The translations under genes and the position numbers were made by a program. A stretch of DNA of 37,789 nt from Maribellus maritimus. Lineage in GTDB: Bacteria > Bacteroidota > Bacteroidia > Bacteroidales > Prolixibacteraceae. The notes below the pieces were generated by a model. It saw only the letters and a program-made list of their open reading frames with translations. It was not told where the DNA came from and did no database searches. Shown one piece after another: positions 1 through 9,584 of the stretch (position 1 is its first letter; each line of letters starts with the position of its first letter). The stretch spans positions 1 to 37,789 of the forward strand of contig NZ_JAIKLE010000048.1 of the NCBI RefSeq assembly GCF_022267315.1. The letters are read 5' to 3'.

Positions 1-263
1 CCAGCTCCGGCAATGGCTTCCAAATCAGCAGTAATCCCTTCCTTTGCTACATTTCCACCAATAAAATGAAACCAGGTCTCCGGGTGATAAATTTTTGGCG
101 GCGATAAAAACAATTCCTCATCATGCGCTCCAAATGCTTGTTGTAATTCCTTCTCTGAAGGTACTATTGGGATTTGTGTCTGGTCTAAGCGGGAACAAGC
201 GATTATGCAAAATATCCCTAAAAATAAGATAGAATGAATTTTCCAAGTAATTTTTCTTTTCAT
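1..263 (-). CDS. GH106-like glycoside hydrolase, N-terminal fragment (runs off window)
   Basis: Only the first 87 codons lie in the window; the gene continues past base 1. The ATG at 263 opens a lipoprotein signal peptide: MKRKITWKI, a hydrophobic stretch, then a Cys in IIACS. After a linker comes HPETWFHFIGGNVAKEG followed by ITADLEAIAGAG. That resembles the start of the catalytic region in GH106-type enzymes (alpha-L-rhamnosidases), which often open with a W-H-x-x-GN-V-KEGITADLEA pattern. It is the last visible gene of the SusCD locus, 244 bp after the DUF6259-like gene on the same strand, which fits an exported glycan-degrading enzyme. Family assignment rests on this short motif alone. Confidence 0.6.
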   Translation of the reverse strand, partial: MKRKITWKIHSILFLGIFCIIACSRLDQTQIPIVPSEKELQQAFGAHDEELFLSPPKIYHPETWFHFIGGNVAKEGITADLEAIAGA

Positions 264-507
264 ATGAATCATTAATTACTCTTATCAATTGTTTATAACA
301 AAAAATAAAATATAGCCCTGTCGTGCAGATTTAATTATGTATTACTGCTAATAAGTTTATTTCTAATCCAGTAAATATATTTAAGTCAATTAATTTATAC
401 AGGTTTTATAATCGTTTCTCCGGCTGTTGATTGTAATTTCAAAGTAATGTACAAAAATCTTAAATTATAAAAATACGAATGTATATGACGCAGACTAGTT
501 TTTCATT

Positions 508-2613
508 TTAGTAAATTTCCCTATGATAAACCAATAACCGGATGGAATTTGCTTTAATTGCAGTCAAAGCATCAACTTTCCCTGAACCAATTTCGAAAGC
601 GTTTATTAGCTGATATCCATCCACAGAGATTTGAAAATCCTTTTCGTCTTCGAGATTTTTATTCCATACAACAACACCTAACTTTTCACCATTTAAAAAT
701 CCTTTAGCTACAATATTATCCCCTTTTATCGCAATACCTTCCTGATCAATAAAACGCCCTTTCCTAAAAAAATCAGCATGTTCATTCTGAAACTCAATTA
801 GTGAATTTACATAGGCTGCTGATTCTTCCGCGGTAAATTGTTTTAGCATTTCGAGGTTAGGAGGATCAACCACATTTGTATAATCTTCATTCGTTACTTC
901 ATTATTTAAAACGTATTTCTTATCGCCGGGATACCGAATTTCAATTTCATGGCGCATTCCATAAACAGCAGCGAAATTTGCTTCTGTTTTTGTCAACATC
1001 GGATTGGCGTTACGCTGTGTTGTTACCAATTCGGGGAATGTATACCGAAATAATTCCGGAAATTCTTTGCGCCATTCAGCTGTTCCTATTCCGCATCCGT
1101 GAAAATAATCTACACTTTGAATATTCACATCTGTTGAAGATTCTGTCATTACAATGAAATCCGGATTAACCGCTTTTACTTTCCTATTAACTTCGGATAA
1201 TAATATTTGCCGGAAATCGGCGTCACTTTCTCCGGGAGAATGGTCATGACTTTTTGAAAAACATAAATCAGGCTTTAGCACACCTAATTGATCATATAGA
1301 ATTCCATCGGCTCCTAGATTCACGGCCTGAATCCCGAGATCAATCATTGTTTTGCGCCACAATTCAGAGCCGTTACATGCCTGAGCGAAAATGACAGGAG
1401 TTGCATTTTTTTGTTTGATATAAAACTGGATATCCGGTCGCATATTTTTGTCAAGCAAGATAGTTTCAATCCCGTTAAGCCTGTAAAAATCAGTGGATGT
1501 ATCCATAATCTTTGCATTAGCATATAAAATAATTTTTATCCCTCTTTTGTGTGCCCTTTTAATTGCTTTTTTTAACTCTTCACGACCTCCCATTAAATTA
1601 TCTGGAGGAAAATTAGGATAAAGATGATCGTGACCACCTGCAGCCCAGCCAAAAAGGCCAATCGTGCCCAAATTAAATTGTTGAGCAATATTGCATAATT
1701 TGTCAATATCCCTATAATTCCAGATTACTTCTTCATTTTGTTGCTTTAGGATTGCCAACAACCATCCTGAGTTGTTTGTCACCCATCCGGGAGCTGAAAA
1801 TGGCTTAAAATGCATATCATACCAATTTCTATAAAACCGGGCTGCATTATACCATTGTCCTTTGTACAGCTTAACCATTACATCAGGGATTTTATATTTA
1901 GTTCTATATAATGGTGTTGTAATACTTGTCCTGAACATTTTATCCGATTTCACATAAGAAAGATTGAGTTTTTTTGTTGCCTGTAAAGAATCATGACAGC
2001 CAACATACAAACCAGCGTCTTCATAATTTATAGAAAACCATGGCATACATGTTCCCTGAACACTGGGGTACCATAAATTTTCATCACCGAATTTTTCTGA
2101 ATTTTTTATATATTCTCCCAGTCCTGCCGGCCAAAAGATACTTTTATTCTTTTTTTCTCCAGGCATAATTTCAGTAAGCCTGGGATATTCCAATTCTTTG
2201 AATAACCACTCATCTGAATTGCATTTTAGCCAACCGGAAAAACAGAAGGCGTCATCTTTTAATGAAATAATAAAATTTGCATCTACCTCAACGGATTTAT
2301 CTCCTACCAATAACGCATTTATTTCAAAACAAATAGCATCTACTCCACTACTTATGGAATAAGTCTTTAAAGGTGAAATGTAATATTCTTTATTGTCACT
2401 ATTATTTATTAAGCCTATTTTCCACAAATCATCAATCGGAGTCCGAGCAATTACAGACTTACTTCCATTTTGAACTATTTCTAAAATTCCCTTTTTATTT
2501 ATCGAAAGTGTTGCATTCTTGGTTTTTAATGTAAATGCTCCATCAAAAGCAGAACACGGTACTACCGAAAACCAAACTAAACCCAGAACGATACAAAAAA
2601 TTGCCTTTTTCAT
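508..2613 (-). CDS. Secreted DUF6259-like TIM-barrel glycoside hydrolase
   Basis: A 701-residue exported protein with a signal peptide (residues 1-22, cleavage near CSA-FDG). Residues about 25-270 look like a beta-rich N-terminal domain and about 275-600 like a TIM barrel. The barrel has GWLLAILKQQN, GLFGWAAGGHDHLYP, RGIKIILYAN, DGILYDQLG (Asp around 441) and IVMTESSTD (Glu around 491). By analogy with GH36-like barrels the last two could supply the nucleophile and acid/base; that is inference. The C-terminal part (about 610-701) looks like a small beta sandwich. I recognise the family as DUF6259-like, often found in Bacteroidota glycan loci. It lies downstream of susD but beyond a strong terminator, so it may have its own promoter. 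Substrate is unknown. Confidence 0.65.
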   Translation of the reverse strand: MKKAIFCIVLGLVWFSVVPCSAFDGAFTLKTKNATLSINKKGILEIVQNGSKSVIARTPIDDLWKIGLINNSDNKEYYISPLKTYSISSGVDAICFEINALLVGDKSVEVDANFIISLKDDAFCFSGWLKCNSDEWLFKELEYPRLTEIMPGEKKNKSIFWPAGLGEYIKNSEKFGDENLWYPSVQGTCMPWFSINYEDAGLYVGCHDSLQATKKLNLSYVKSDKMFRTSITTPLYRTKYKIPDVMVKLYKGQWYNAARFYRNWYDMHFKPFSAPGWVTNNSGWLLAILKQQNEEVIWNYRDIDKLCNIAQQFNLGTIGLFGWAAGGHDHLYPNFPPDNLMGGREELKKAIKRAHKRGIKIILYANAKIMDTSTDFYRLNGIETILLDKNMRPDIQFYIKQKNATPVIFAQACNGSELWRKTMIDLGIQAVNLGADGILYDQLGVLKPDLCFSKSHDHSPGESDADFRQILLSEVNRKVKAVNPDFIVMTESSTDVNIQSVDYFHGCGIGTAEWRKEFPELFRYTFPELVTTQRNANPMLTKTEANFAAVYGMRHEIEIRYPGDKKYVLNNEVTNEDYTNVVDPPNLEMLKQFTAEESAAYVNSLIEFQNEHADFFRKGRFIDQEGIAIKGDNIVAKGFLNGEKLGVVVWNKNLEDEKDFQISVDGYQLINAFEIGSGKVDALTAIKANSIRLLVYHREIY

Positions 2614-2745
2614 ATTTAAAATCGTATGTTTTTTGTTAACATATTGCAGTCATATAATTATAATCTCGCAATTTAAAAAGTATAACTATTTAAGTTTTGT
2701 TTGTTATAAATATTACTTCTATTTAAATGATATTCTAAACTGCAT

Positions 2746-2790
2746 AAAAGCGAGAAGCTAAGCTATTACTGATAACGGCTTCTCGCTTTT
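2746..2790 (-). terminator. Rho-independent terminator after susD
   Basis: A perfect 13-bp inverted repeat, aaaagcgagaagc (2746-2758) and gcttctcgctttt (2778-2790), with a 19-nt loop. It sits 10 bp past the susD stop codon. The A- and T-rich arm ends would give a short U-tract on the minus-strand transcript, and the site could also work on the other strand. It should separate susCD transcription from the DUF6259-like gene. Confidence 0.8.
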
Positions 2791-2799
2791 ATTATTTAA

Positions 2800-4290
2800 C
2801 TAATATCCCTCATTTTGATCATCAATAGTAAGACTATTGTTGGCCTCAATTTCTGCAGCAGGAATTGGTAAAAATCTTGCATTAGGTCTTACATCTTTAC
2901 CCATATCTTTCAATATCTGCGGGAACTTGCCGATTCGCATTAAATCAAAAAGTCGTTTGCCTTCTATAACGAATTCATAACTTCGTTCCCGGATAACTGA
3001 ATCTCTAAAAGAACTTGCATCCAGTCCTGTTTGTAAGTCAAATTCTGAAATCTCGTTTACAGGTTGGGCATAGCCTCTCCTTCTTACCATATTAAATGCA
3101 TTATATGCTTCCTGGTTAGGACCGTTATTTGCCTGTGAGAGGGCTTCTGCATACATTAACAAGATATCTGCATACCTGTAAATAATTGGATTATTAGGCG
3201 AATACCCCACACCTTTTTCATCAGGAGCATTCCATTTACCGTACGCCGGATATGGCCGGGATGTTTCTCTTACATTCCCAATTGTACCATCTCTTTTTAA
3301 ATATTCCTCATAGACAGTATAGGCCTTCCGGGGATCGTTGTCGCTCCAGTTTAACCATATATCAGACTGTTCATCAACTTGCCAAACCTGTGCACCATTT
3401 GCACAATTCGCATTTTCAGTCCCACCTGCATGTGCGAAACTGGCAAACCAGTTACAATAATTGATACCGTCAACAACAATTGGATAGATAATTTCACTAT
3501 TTATTTCATTATCTAAAGAAAAAATATCCTGGAAATTACTTAAAAGTGAATAATTACCGGAATCGATTATTTCTTTGGCTTTAGCAGCCGCCTTGGCCCA
3601 TTCTTCTCTCGTCAATAAAACATCTGTAAATAATGCTTTTGCTGCTCCTTTTGTAACTCTGCCATATTCACTTGACACTCTCGTTTGAGGAAGATAGTCC
3701 TCGGCAAATTCGAGATCTTCAACAATGCTTACATAAATTTCATCGATTGATGCTTTAGGTGTGTTGGCTTTGGCTTCCGTGTTAACCAGACTCAGGCTTA
3801 ATGGAACTTCTCCCCATAATCGAACAAGGATAAAATACATACTTGCACGAATACACCGCGCTTCAGCAATCAATGAATTTCTTTCAGCTTCATCCATATC
3901 TACGTCAGGGATACGCTCTATACAAACATTCGCCCGATTAATAACGTTGTAGATGCCTCCCCAAAGTTCTTCCAGATATGCATGATCATCTCCGATGTTA
4001 AAATCATCAATACATATAAATAAGGGATTTCTATGAATTGTTGATTGATCGTCAAGCAAATGTAAGAAATCCCAATACCAACGCTCGTACACTTTGTTCC
4101 TCTCAACAAGGCCGTTATAAACACCAATGATAGCAGCTTCTGCATTATCAGCATTAGTATAAAAGTTTTCTGCTGCAAGAAACGAATAGGCTTCTTCTTT
4201 TAAATAATCATCGCAGGAGGAGGCTCCCAGCAGAATACCGATAATAAGAATACTTTTGAATTTCATTATTATGTTAATTAAATTTTTCAT
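2800..4290 (-). CDS. susD: SusD/RagB-family glycan-binding lipoprotein
   Basis: A surface lipoprotein that binds glycan and works as the lid of the SusC transporter in the outer membrane. From the ATG at 4290 it is 496 residues: MKNLINIIMKFKSILIIG, then the lipobox LGASSC with the lipidated Cys at about residue 26, followed by the acidic DDYL typical of exported Bacteroidota lipoproteins. The SusD pattern is clear: EARCIRASMYFILVRLWGEVPL (TPR region), PNNPIIYRYADILLMYAEAL, and the C-terminal RERSYEFVIEGKRLFDLMR. The frame stays open to 4323, but that would overlap susC and precede an unlikely leader; 4290 leaves 8 bp after the susC stop. ATG 4266 (MKFKSIL) is an alternative. Ligand cannot be told from sequence. 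It ends at a strong terminator. Confidence 0.93.
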   Translation of the reverse strand: MKNLINIIMKFKSILIIGILLGASSCDDYLKEEAYSFLAAENFYTNADNAEAAIIGVYNGLVERNKVYERWYWDFLHLLDDQSTIHRNPLFICIDDFNIGDDHAYLEELWGGIYNVINRANVCIERIPDVDMDEAERNSLIAEARCIRASMYFILVRLWGEVPLSLSLVNTEAKANTPKASIDEIYVSIVEDLEFAEDYLPQTRVSSEYGRVTKGAAKALFTDVLLTREEWAKAAAKAKEIIDSGNYSLLSNFQDIFSLDNEINSEIIYPIVVDGINYCNWFASFAHAGGTENANCANGAQVWQVDEQSDIWLNWSDNDPRKAYTVYEEYLKRDGTIGNVRETSRPYPAYGKWNAPDEKGVGYSPNNPIIYRYADILLMYAEALSQANNGPNQEAYNAFNMVRRRGYAQPVNEISEFDLQTGLDASSFRDSVIRERSYEFVIEGKRLFDLMRIGKFPQILKDMGKDVRPNARFLPIPAAEIEANNSLTIDDQNEGY

Positions 4291-4298
4291 AAGTTCAA

Positions 4299-7200
4299 TT
4301 AAAAATTTATATTTATTCCACACGTAATTGTTTTTACAGAAGGGTAAGCCCCATAATCAATTCCTTTCTTCAAATCAGAACCACCGAATGAACTAACTTC
4401 AGGATCATAGCCTGAATATTTAGTCAGCGTAAATAGGTTTTCACCACTTAAATAGACCATGGCACTTTTTATCCAATCAATCTGTTTAAATGATAAATCA
4501 TACGAGATGCTAATGGTTTTTACCCTTAAATATGAAGCATCCTCAAAAAAACGATCTGATATTAACGGGCTAACATTAGATAATCTTGGATATTTTGCAT
4601 TTACGTCAGGATTATCAACAGAATAGTGATCCTTCACTTCGGTCATTTGGTTTCCATTCCTTGCAAATGAATCTCCAATTGAAAATTTTGTCGCATTAAA
4701 TATTAACCCACCTTTAGAGCCCTGTAGAAGTGTGTAAAAACTTATTCTTTTGTACCTGAGATTTAAATTGCCTCCATAAATAAAATCAGGATAAGGGCTA
4801 CCAAGAATGACCTTATCATCTGAATCGATTAAACCGCTGTTGTTAGTATCAACATATTTTTGATCACCAGCCTTTGCTGTTGGCTGAATACTTCCATCGG
4901 TTTGATCGCTATCCCACAAACCATCTTCTTTATACCCCCAGAAGGAAGATAAAGGATATCCTTCTTTAATAATATTAACATATGTATCTATGGGTGAGTG
5001 AAATGAACCTGCAAAAAATTGTCCTGTTGATGTGGCAACTTTGAGTACTTTATTCCGGTTTAAAGAAAAATTAGCCCCTATTGCAAAAGACCATTCATCA
5101 TTTTCAACAATATTTGAATTCACTGCAAATTCCACACCTTCATTTTTCATGTCCCCAAAATTTTTCAGTAATGAACCGTACCCTGAAGAAAGTGCCAATG
5201 GTACTGATGCAAGGAGGTCATTGGTTTTTTTATGGTAATAATCGAAAGTCAGAATTATTTTCTGATTAAGGCATCCAAAATCAAAGCCGGCATTAAATTG
5301 TTTTGTGACCTCCCATTTTAAATCAGCATTTGGCATTGATGAAGGAACAAATCCAATATATCGATCTTCATTTTCTCCGAAAAGAGCAGAAACTGTGCTA
5401 AGACTTGACAACGAATTGTAAAGACCTATTTCCTGATTTCCTGTTGTACCGTAACTTGTCCTTAATTTGAGATTACTAATGAAAGATAGATTCTTTATAA
5501 AATTTTCTTCTGACATCCTCCAGGCAAATGCACCGGAAGGAAAAATTCCCCACTTATTATTTTCACCTAATCTTGAAGACCCATCTGCACGTGTAGTTAT
5601 AGTAAAAAGATACTTATTTTTATATATGTAGTTAATCCTTCCTAACCACGAAAGCATTGTATATTTTGTTTTGGAAGACCCAGGAGTTGTAATAGTGCCC
5701 CCCGATGATAATGAGTTTATAAGCAAATCATCAACAACAAAATCTTCAGCCCCTGCATTAAATCTCATGCTGGTTCCTCCTTCCATCGTAAATCCAGTGG
5801 TGATATTCAGTTCGTGCTTGTCATCATAATTCTTTTTGTACGACAGGATATTCTCATTTAGATACTGATAAGAGTCTGATTCGCTTATGCTTGCAATACC
5901 ACTTGGGCTATTAAGCATAATTCTTTTCATATAAGTGTCGTTTCTGGAATTTGAGTATCGTCCACCCAGGCGTACGCCAAATGTAAGCCCGTCAAAAATG
6001 TTAAACTCTAAATTTGTAATTCCATTAAAATTGTTGCCAATAGAATGATTGTAAAAGCCATCAATAACAGCTTTCGGATTATCCCAGATAGGTTCTGATG
6101 TTGCGAGCGTACGAACCGGATAGTAATCCCCATTTTCATCATACACGGGAGCTATCGGATTCATAACAAGTACCCGATATACCAAGCCATTAGCATCTGT
6201 TGAGATATTTGCTTTATTATTTATGGCATGTGATGCAAAAATACTGGTTGCTACATTAAACCATTTAGATACCTTATTATCCAGGTTTACTCTAATGCTT
6301 CCGATTGAATAATCTGAATTATCGATAATTCCTTTTTGGTTGGCGTAATTACCGAAAATCCCGTATTTATTCATTTCATTGCCTCCCGTTATTGATAAAT
6401 TATAATTCGATGACGGAGCCAACCGGAAAGCAACATCCTGCCAATCTGTGTCGCCGGGCAGATTATTTATGTCGTAATATGGTGAAACACCAATATTATT
6501 TGCTTTTTCATTTGCAAATTCAGCATATTCTTTTGCATTCAGTATATCAAGTTTATTACGTACCTTTTGTATTCCGTAATACACATTAAGATTTACATTG
6601 GAATTAAGTTTTCCCCTCTTTGTAGTAATAATAATTACCCCATTTGCGCCTCGTGAACCGTAAATTGCAGTTGCCGATGCGTCTTTTAATATTTGAACAG
6701 ATTCAATGTCATTAGGATTTGTTACCATCCCTCCGGGTAATCCATCAACCACATATAACGGATCATTACTGCCCTGCATCGAATTTCCTCCTCTTATTCT
6801 GACAATACTACCACTTCCCGGAGCGCCACTTGTTTTAACAATCTCAACCCCTGAGACCGAACCTTGTAACATGTTAGTTATGTCTCTTAGCGGGGTCGTT
6901 TTAAAATCATCTGAAGCTACAGAACTGACAGAACCCGTCAAATCATTTTTTTTCATGGTACCATAGCCAATAGCAACCACTTCATCTATTCCAATGGATT
7001 CATCTTCCATCACAACATTAATTTCAGTCCGGTTATTAACCACTAATTCCTGTGACCGCATTCCCACAAATGAAAATTGCAGATTAGCTTCTCCGGAAAC
7101 ATTGGCTAATGAATACTCGCCACTGGCATTGGTAACAGTACCATTGGTTGTTCCTTTAATTAATACAGTTACCCCTGGAAGTGGAGTTCCTGATGAATCT

Positions 7201-7622
7201 GTAACTTTACCCGATACCTTCATTGGCTGTGGCTCTATTGCTGCTGCCTCTGACACCGTCGTCAACACTATTACTCTGTCAATAAAATGATAATTAACAC
7301 CGGTATCCTTAAATAAATCATAAAGAATGTTATTAACTTTCGCGTCTCGGTAATCAACATTGACCTTTCTATTTATATCAACCGCATCACGATTGTAAAC
7401 AAAATTGAACTCACTATTCTTTTCTATCTCAGTAAGTACTTGCTCGACAGTGGCATTTTTTAAAGAGATGGTTAATTTGGCAAATTGAGAATAACTCTCT
7501 GATGCCATAAGGTTTAGAAATCCAATAAGTAAGAGTAGTAAAGTTAGTTTCATTTTTAATCCGATTTTTTGCACGAAGCCAATAACCTTGCCTTGTGCAT
7601 AAAACATTCGTTTTTTTTTCAT
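4299..7622 (-). CDS. susC: SusC/RagA TonB-linked outer-membrane transporter with STN domain
   Basis: A 1107-residue TonB-dependent porin that imports oligosaccharides with SusD. Order of domains: N-terminal extension and signal peptide (hydrophobic KLTLLLLLIGFLNL, about 25-40), STN domain (about 47-122), carboxypeptidase-D-like fold (about 135-206), the SusC signature DEVVAIGYGTMKKNDLTG (about 213-230), plug with GVIIITTKRG, then a long beta barrel ending in TCGININF. The STN domain is the part that signals to a FecR anti-sigma factor; the fecR and sigma genes directly upstream fit that model. The first ATG gives a leader of about 23 residues before MKLTLLLLL, and an inner start at that Met is possible. 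Length is normal for STN-carrying members. Confidence 0.95.
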   Translation of the reverse strand: MKKKRMFYAQGKVIGFVQKIGLKMKLTLLLLLIGFLNLMASESYSQFAKLTISLKNATVEQVLTEIEKNSEFNFVYNRDAVDINRKVNVDYRDAKVNNILYDLFKDTGVNYHFIDRVIVLTTVSEAAAIEPQPMKVSGKVTDSSGTPLPGVTVLIKGTTNGTVTNASGEYSLANVSGEANLQFSFVGMRSQELVVNNRTEINVVMEDESIGIDEVVAIGYGTMKKNDLTGSVSSVASDDFKTTPLRDITNMLQGSVSGVEIVKTSGAPGSGSIVRIRGGNSMQGSNDPLYVVDGLPGGMVTNPNDIESVQILKDASATAIYGSRGANGVIIITTKRGKLNSNVNLNVYYGIQKVRNKLDILNAKEYAEFANEKANNIGVSPYYDINNLPGDTDWQDVAFRLAPSSNYNLSITGGNEMNKYGIFGNYANQKGIIDNSDYSIGSIRVNLDNKVSKWFNVATSIFASHAINNKANISTDANGLVYRVLVMNPIAPVYDENGDYYPVRTLATSEPIWDNPKAVIDGFYNHSIGNNFNGITNLEFNIFDGLTFGVRLGGRYSNSRNDTYMKRIMLNSPSGIASISESDSYQYLNENILSYKKNYDDKHELNITTGFTMEGGTSMRFNAGAEDFVVDDLLINSLSSGGTITTPGSSKTKYTMLSWLGRINYIYKNKYLFTITTRADGSSRLGENNKWGIFPSGAFAWRMSEENFIKNLSFISNLKLRTSYGTTGNQEIGLYNSLSSLSTVSALFGENEDRYIGFVPSSMPNADLKWEVTKQFNAGFDFGCLNQKIILTFDYYHKKTNDLLASVPLALSSGYGSLLKNFGDMKNEGVEFAVNSNIVENDEWSFAIGANFSLNRNKVLKVATSTGQFFAGSFHSPIDTYVNIIKEGYPLSSFWGYKEDGLWDSDQTDGSIQPTAKAGDQKYVDTNNSGLIDSDDKVILGSPYPDFIYGGNLNLRYKRISFYTLLQGSKGGLIFNATKFSIGDSFARNGNQMTEVKDHYSVDNPDVNAKYPRLSNVSPLISDRFFEDASYLRVKTISISYDLSFKQIDWIKSAMVYLSGENLFTLTKYSGYDPEVSSFGGSDLKKGIDYGAYPSVKTITCGININF

Positions 7623-7673
7623 AATTTTAAATGTTTAATTAATATTTAAGGTTTTATACCTTTTATTGAACTG

Positions 7674-7703
7674 ATGCAGGGAAGAGGGCAATCTTTCCTG
7701 CAT
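7674..7703 (-). terminator. Hairpin between fecR and susC
   Basis: Twelve-bp stem with one wobble/mismatch: atgcagggaaga (7674-7685) and tctttcctgcat (7692-7703), 6-nt loop. It begins 20 bp after the fecR stop codon. On the minus strand no U-tract follows, so it may be an mRNA-stabilising or attenuating structure ahead of susC instead of a full terminator. The T-run is on the plus-strand side. Confidence 0.45.
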
Positions 7704-7722
7704 TTTTGTTTTTAAGTTATCT

Positions 7723-8835
7723 TCATAGTTCTCTTGATTTGTCTTTTGATATGACTATTTTTCTTGTTGAAAATGTTTGGTCTTTATTTCTTTCAATACT
7801 AACTGACCTCCATATAATCGGTAATGAAACTGCAAATATTTCCATAATGCGATCAATATTTTGATCTCCCAAAGTTGCATCAAAGTAATATTCTCCTATT
7901 TTTTCATCTTCTAAAATAAATTTCACATTATGTATTCGTTCAAGTCGTTTTAAGATATTTTTAAACTGTGTATTTTTGAATACATATTTTCCATTTATCC
8001 ATCCCGTGTAAATTTCTATATTATTCGTTTTTGCAATGGCAATGGTATTTTTTTGTCTGTTTAGTTTTCCTACCTCTCCGGGCTTCATCTTATGTTCGAA
8101 ATCCGCAGGATTACCCTTTTCGTCCAATTTTTTTATTGAAATATTCCCCTCGATGAGAACGGTTTCTATATCGGGATTGTCTTCATATGCGTTAATATTA
8201 AAAGTTGTGCCATAAACTTTCACCTGCATTCCTGACGTAGTTACCAACATTGGTTTAGCCTTGTCTTTTATAACCTTAAAAAAACCTTCTCCTTTTAATT
8301 TTACTTCTCTGCACGATTGTTTACTTAAAATCGGGTACTGCAGAGAACTACCGGAATTTAACCAAACTTCGGAGCCATCAGGTAATACCGCTTTTGTTCT
8401 GCCTCCGACAGGAGCAGAAACTGTATTATACATCCCAGTCAATTGGTTAATTTTATCATCCTTGAATGATTGCAGTTCATGTGTTCTATCAAATAACCAG
8501 ATAGAAGCAATAAGCAGTGGAATAAAAAGTATTGCTGCAGCTTTACTAATCCAGTTTATTATTTTTTTATTTCGTGGTATTCGTCGGGGGATAACTATAG
8601 TGTTTTCTATTCCCAATTTTTTCCATAAGTAATTTAATTCTTCATCAGAAAAGTCTATTTCCTTGAAACTTAATCCATTTATAATTGTCTTCGCTTTAAT
8701 AAATTCATCTTTTGTAACAGAATATTGATTGATAAATGCTTTCTTCCTTTCCCTGTCAAATGAGTTGAAATTAATTATCCCATTTTGGAATTCTTCATCA
8801 GCAAGAAGCTTATTAAAGTCTTTTCTATATGGCAT
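7723..8835 (-). CDS. FecR-family anti-sigma factor
   Basis: A 370-residue inner-membrane anti-sigma factor expected to hold the adjacent ECF sigma factor until SusC reports ligand. It has a cytoplasmic N-terminal region (1-95), one membrane segment (about 97-115, KAAAILFIPLLIASIWLF), the FecR signature APVGGRTKAVLPDGSEVWLN (about 141-160) and the periplasmic FecR domain to about 235. The C-terminal part (about 280-355) includes YVFKNTQFKNILKRLERIHNV and resembles DUF4974. It follows the sigma gene by 74 bp and precedes the STN-type SusC, the standard trans-envelope signalling set in Bacteroidota. The start ATG at 8835 gives the usual MPYRKDFNKLL opening. Confidence 0.93.
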   Translation of the reverse strand: MPYRKDFNKLLADEEFQNGIINFNSFDRERKKAFINQYSVTKDEFIKAKTIINGLSFKEIDFSDEELNYLWKKLGIENTIVIPRRIPRNKKIINWISKAAAILFIPLLIASIWLFDRTHELQSFKDDKINQLTGMYNTVSAPVGGRTKAVLPDGSEVWLNSGSSLQYPILSKQSCREVKLKGEGFFKVIKDKAKPMLVTTSGMQVKVYGTTFNINAYEDNPDIETVLIEGNISIKKLDEKGNPADFEHKMKPGEVGKLNRQKNTIAIAKTNNIEIYTGWINGKYVFKNTQFKNILKRLERIHNVKFILEDEKIGEYYFDATLGDQNIDRIMEIFAVSLPIIWRSVSIERNKDQTFSTRKIVISKDKSREL

Positions 8836-8909
8836 ACTCGAATTAAATAAAATTCCTTATCTAATTTTATAGAGTATAAAATGGGGAAATAGTACTGCAA
8901 AAAATTGAT

Positions 8910-9542
8910 TTATTTTTTAATGAATAGCAAAAAAAGGTTGAATAGCATGATGTCAATATCATCAATATCCTCCTTCGGGATGTCAGTTATGCCGGCAGAC
9001 AACTTTTGAAGAATTTTGGGCATGTTGTTTTTTACTGATTGCTCCTTAATATTAATAATTTCGGCTATCTCTTTGTATGTTAACTGGTGATAAAACCGTA
9101 GGAAAATAATTTCCCGTTGACTTACCGGTAGAGAATTAAGGTTTTTGATTAGTTTTCCTTTTATATTATCAGATATAATTTCTTTGTCAATAAATTCATT
9201 GGGTTCAAAAATTAAGGCTTTGCTATCTTCTTCAGAAATATTATCAATTGGTGCGGTATAAAGTCTATCTTTTTTTGAAGCAAAAAGTCTCCTGCGTAAG
9301 GAAATGAATAAATATGCCTTTAAATTGGACACATCGCCAAGACCTTCCTTTGTTTGCCAGATTTTGATAAAAAGTTCCTGTATCTGATCGCTGACAAAAT
9401 CGGAAAGGGGTACTAACTTAAACCCGTATGCATACAATTTTGGATAATAAAATTTAAAGATCTTTGAAAAAGAATTTTGGTCTCCTGATTTCATCATTTC
9501 CCATAGTATGCCTTCATTTATTTCATTAATTTTTCCCTTCAT
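8910..9542 (-). CDS. ECF-type RNA polymerase sigma factor
   Basis: A 210-residue sigma-70-family factor of the extracytoplasmic function type. Region 2 spans about residues 25-95 (IFKFYYPKLYAYGFKLVP, DQIQELFIKIWQ, LKAYLFISLRRR). Region 4 spans about 135-190 (LNSLPVSQREIIFLRFYHQLTYKEIAEIINIKEQSVKNN), a helix-turn-helix for the -35 element. The hydrophobic C-terminal end (IMLFNLFLLFIKK) is common in Bacteroidota members. It is the first gene of the sigma-fecR-susC-susD set and lies only 42 bp after the recombinase stop codon, with a promoter-like box in between. It probably drives the downstream locus; target promoters cannot be read from this window. Confidence 0.93.
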   Translation of the reverse strand: MKGKINEINEGILWEMMKSGDQNSFSKIFKFYYPKLYAYGFKLVPLSDFVSDQIQELFIKIWQTKEGLGDVSNLKAYLFISLRRRLFASKKDRLYTAPIDNISEEDSKALIFEPNEFIDKEIISDNIKGKLIKNLNSLPVSQREIIFLRFYHQLTYKEIAEIINIKEQSVKNNMPKILQKLSAGITDIPKEDIDDIDIMLFNLFLLFIKK

Positions 9543-9555
9543 TTTATTAATCTTT

Positions 9556-9579
9556 TGTCCGTTTGGACATTCAAAAATA
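9556..9579 (-). promoter_or_regulatory. Putative promoter -7 box and inverted repeat ahead of the sigma gene
   Basis: Read on the minus strand, TATTTTTG (9572-9579) matches the Bacteroidota TAnnTTTG -7 element. Just after it lies the inverted repeat TGTCC-aaac-GGACA (9556-9569), 14 bp before the sigma start codon. No good -33 TTTG is visible 19-21 bp upstream, so this is tentative. The site sits between the recombinase stop and the sigma gene, so it could give the locus its own transcription. Confidence 0.35.
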
Positions 9580-9584
9580 GAATT

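Noticed and set aside
4291..4323. Longer SusD start at 4323 (MWNKYKFLIEL)
   Set aside because: It overlaps the susC end and puts 11 residues before a clean lipoprotein signal; 4290 or 4266 fits better.
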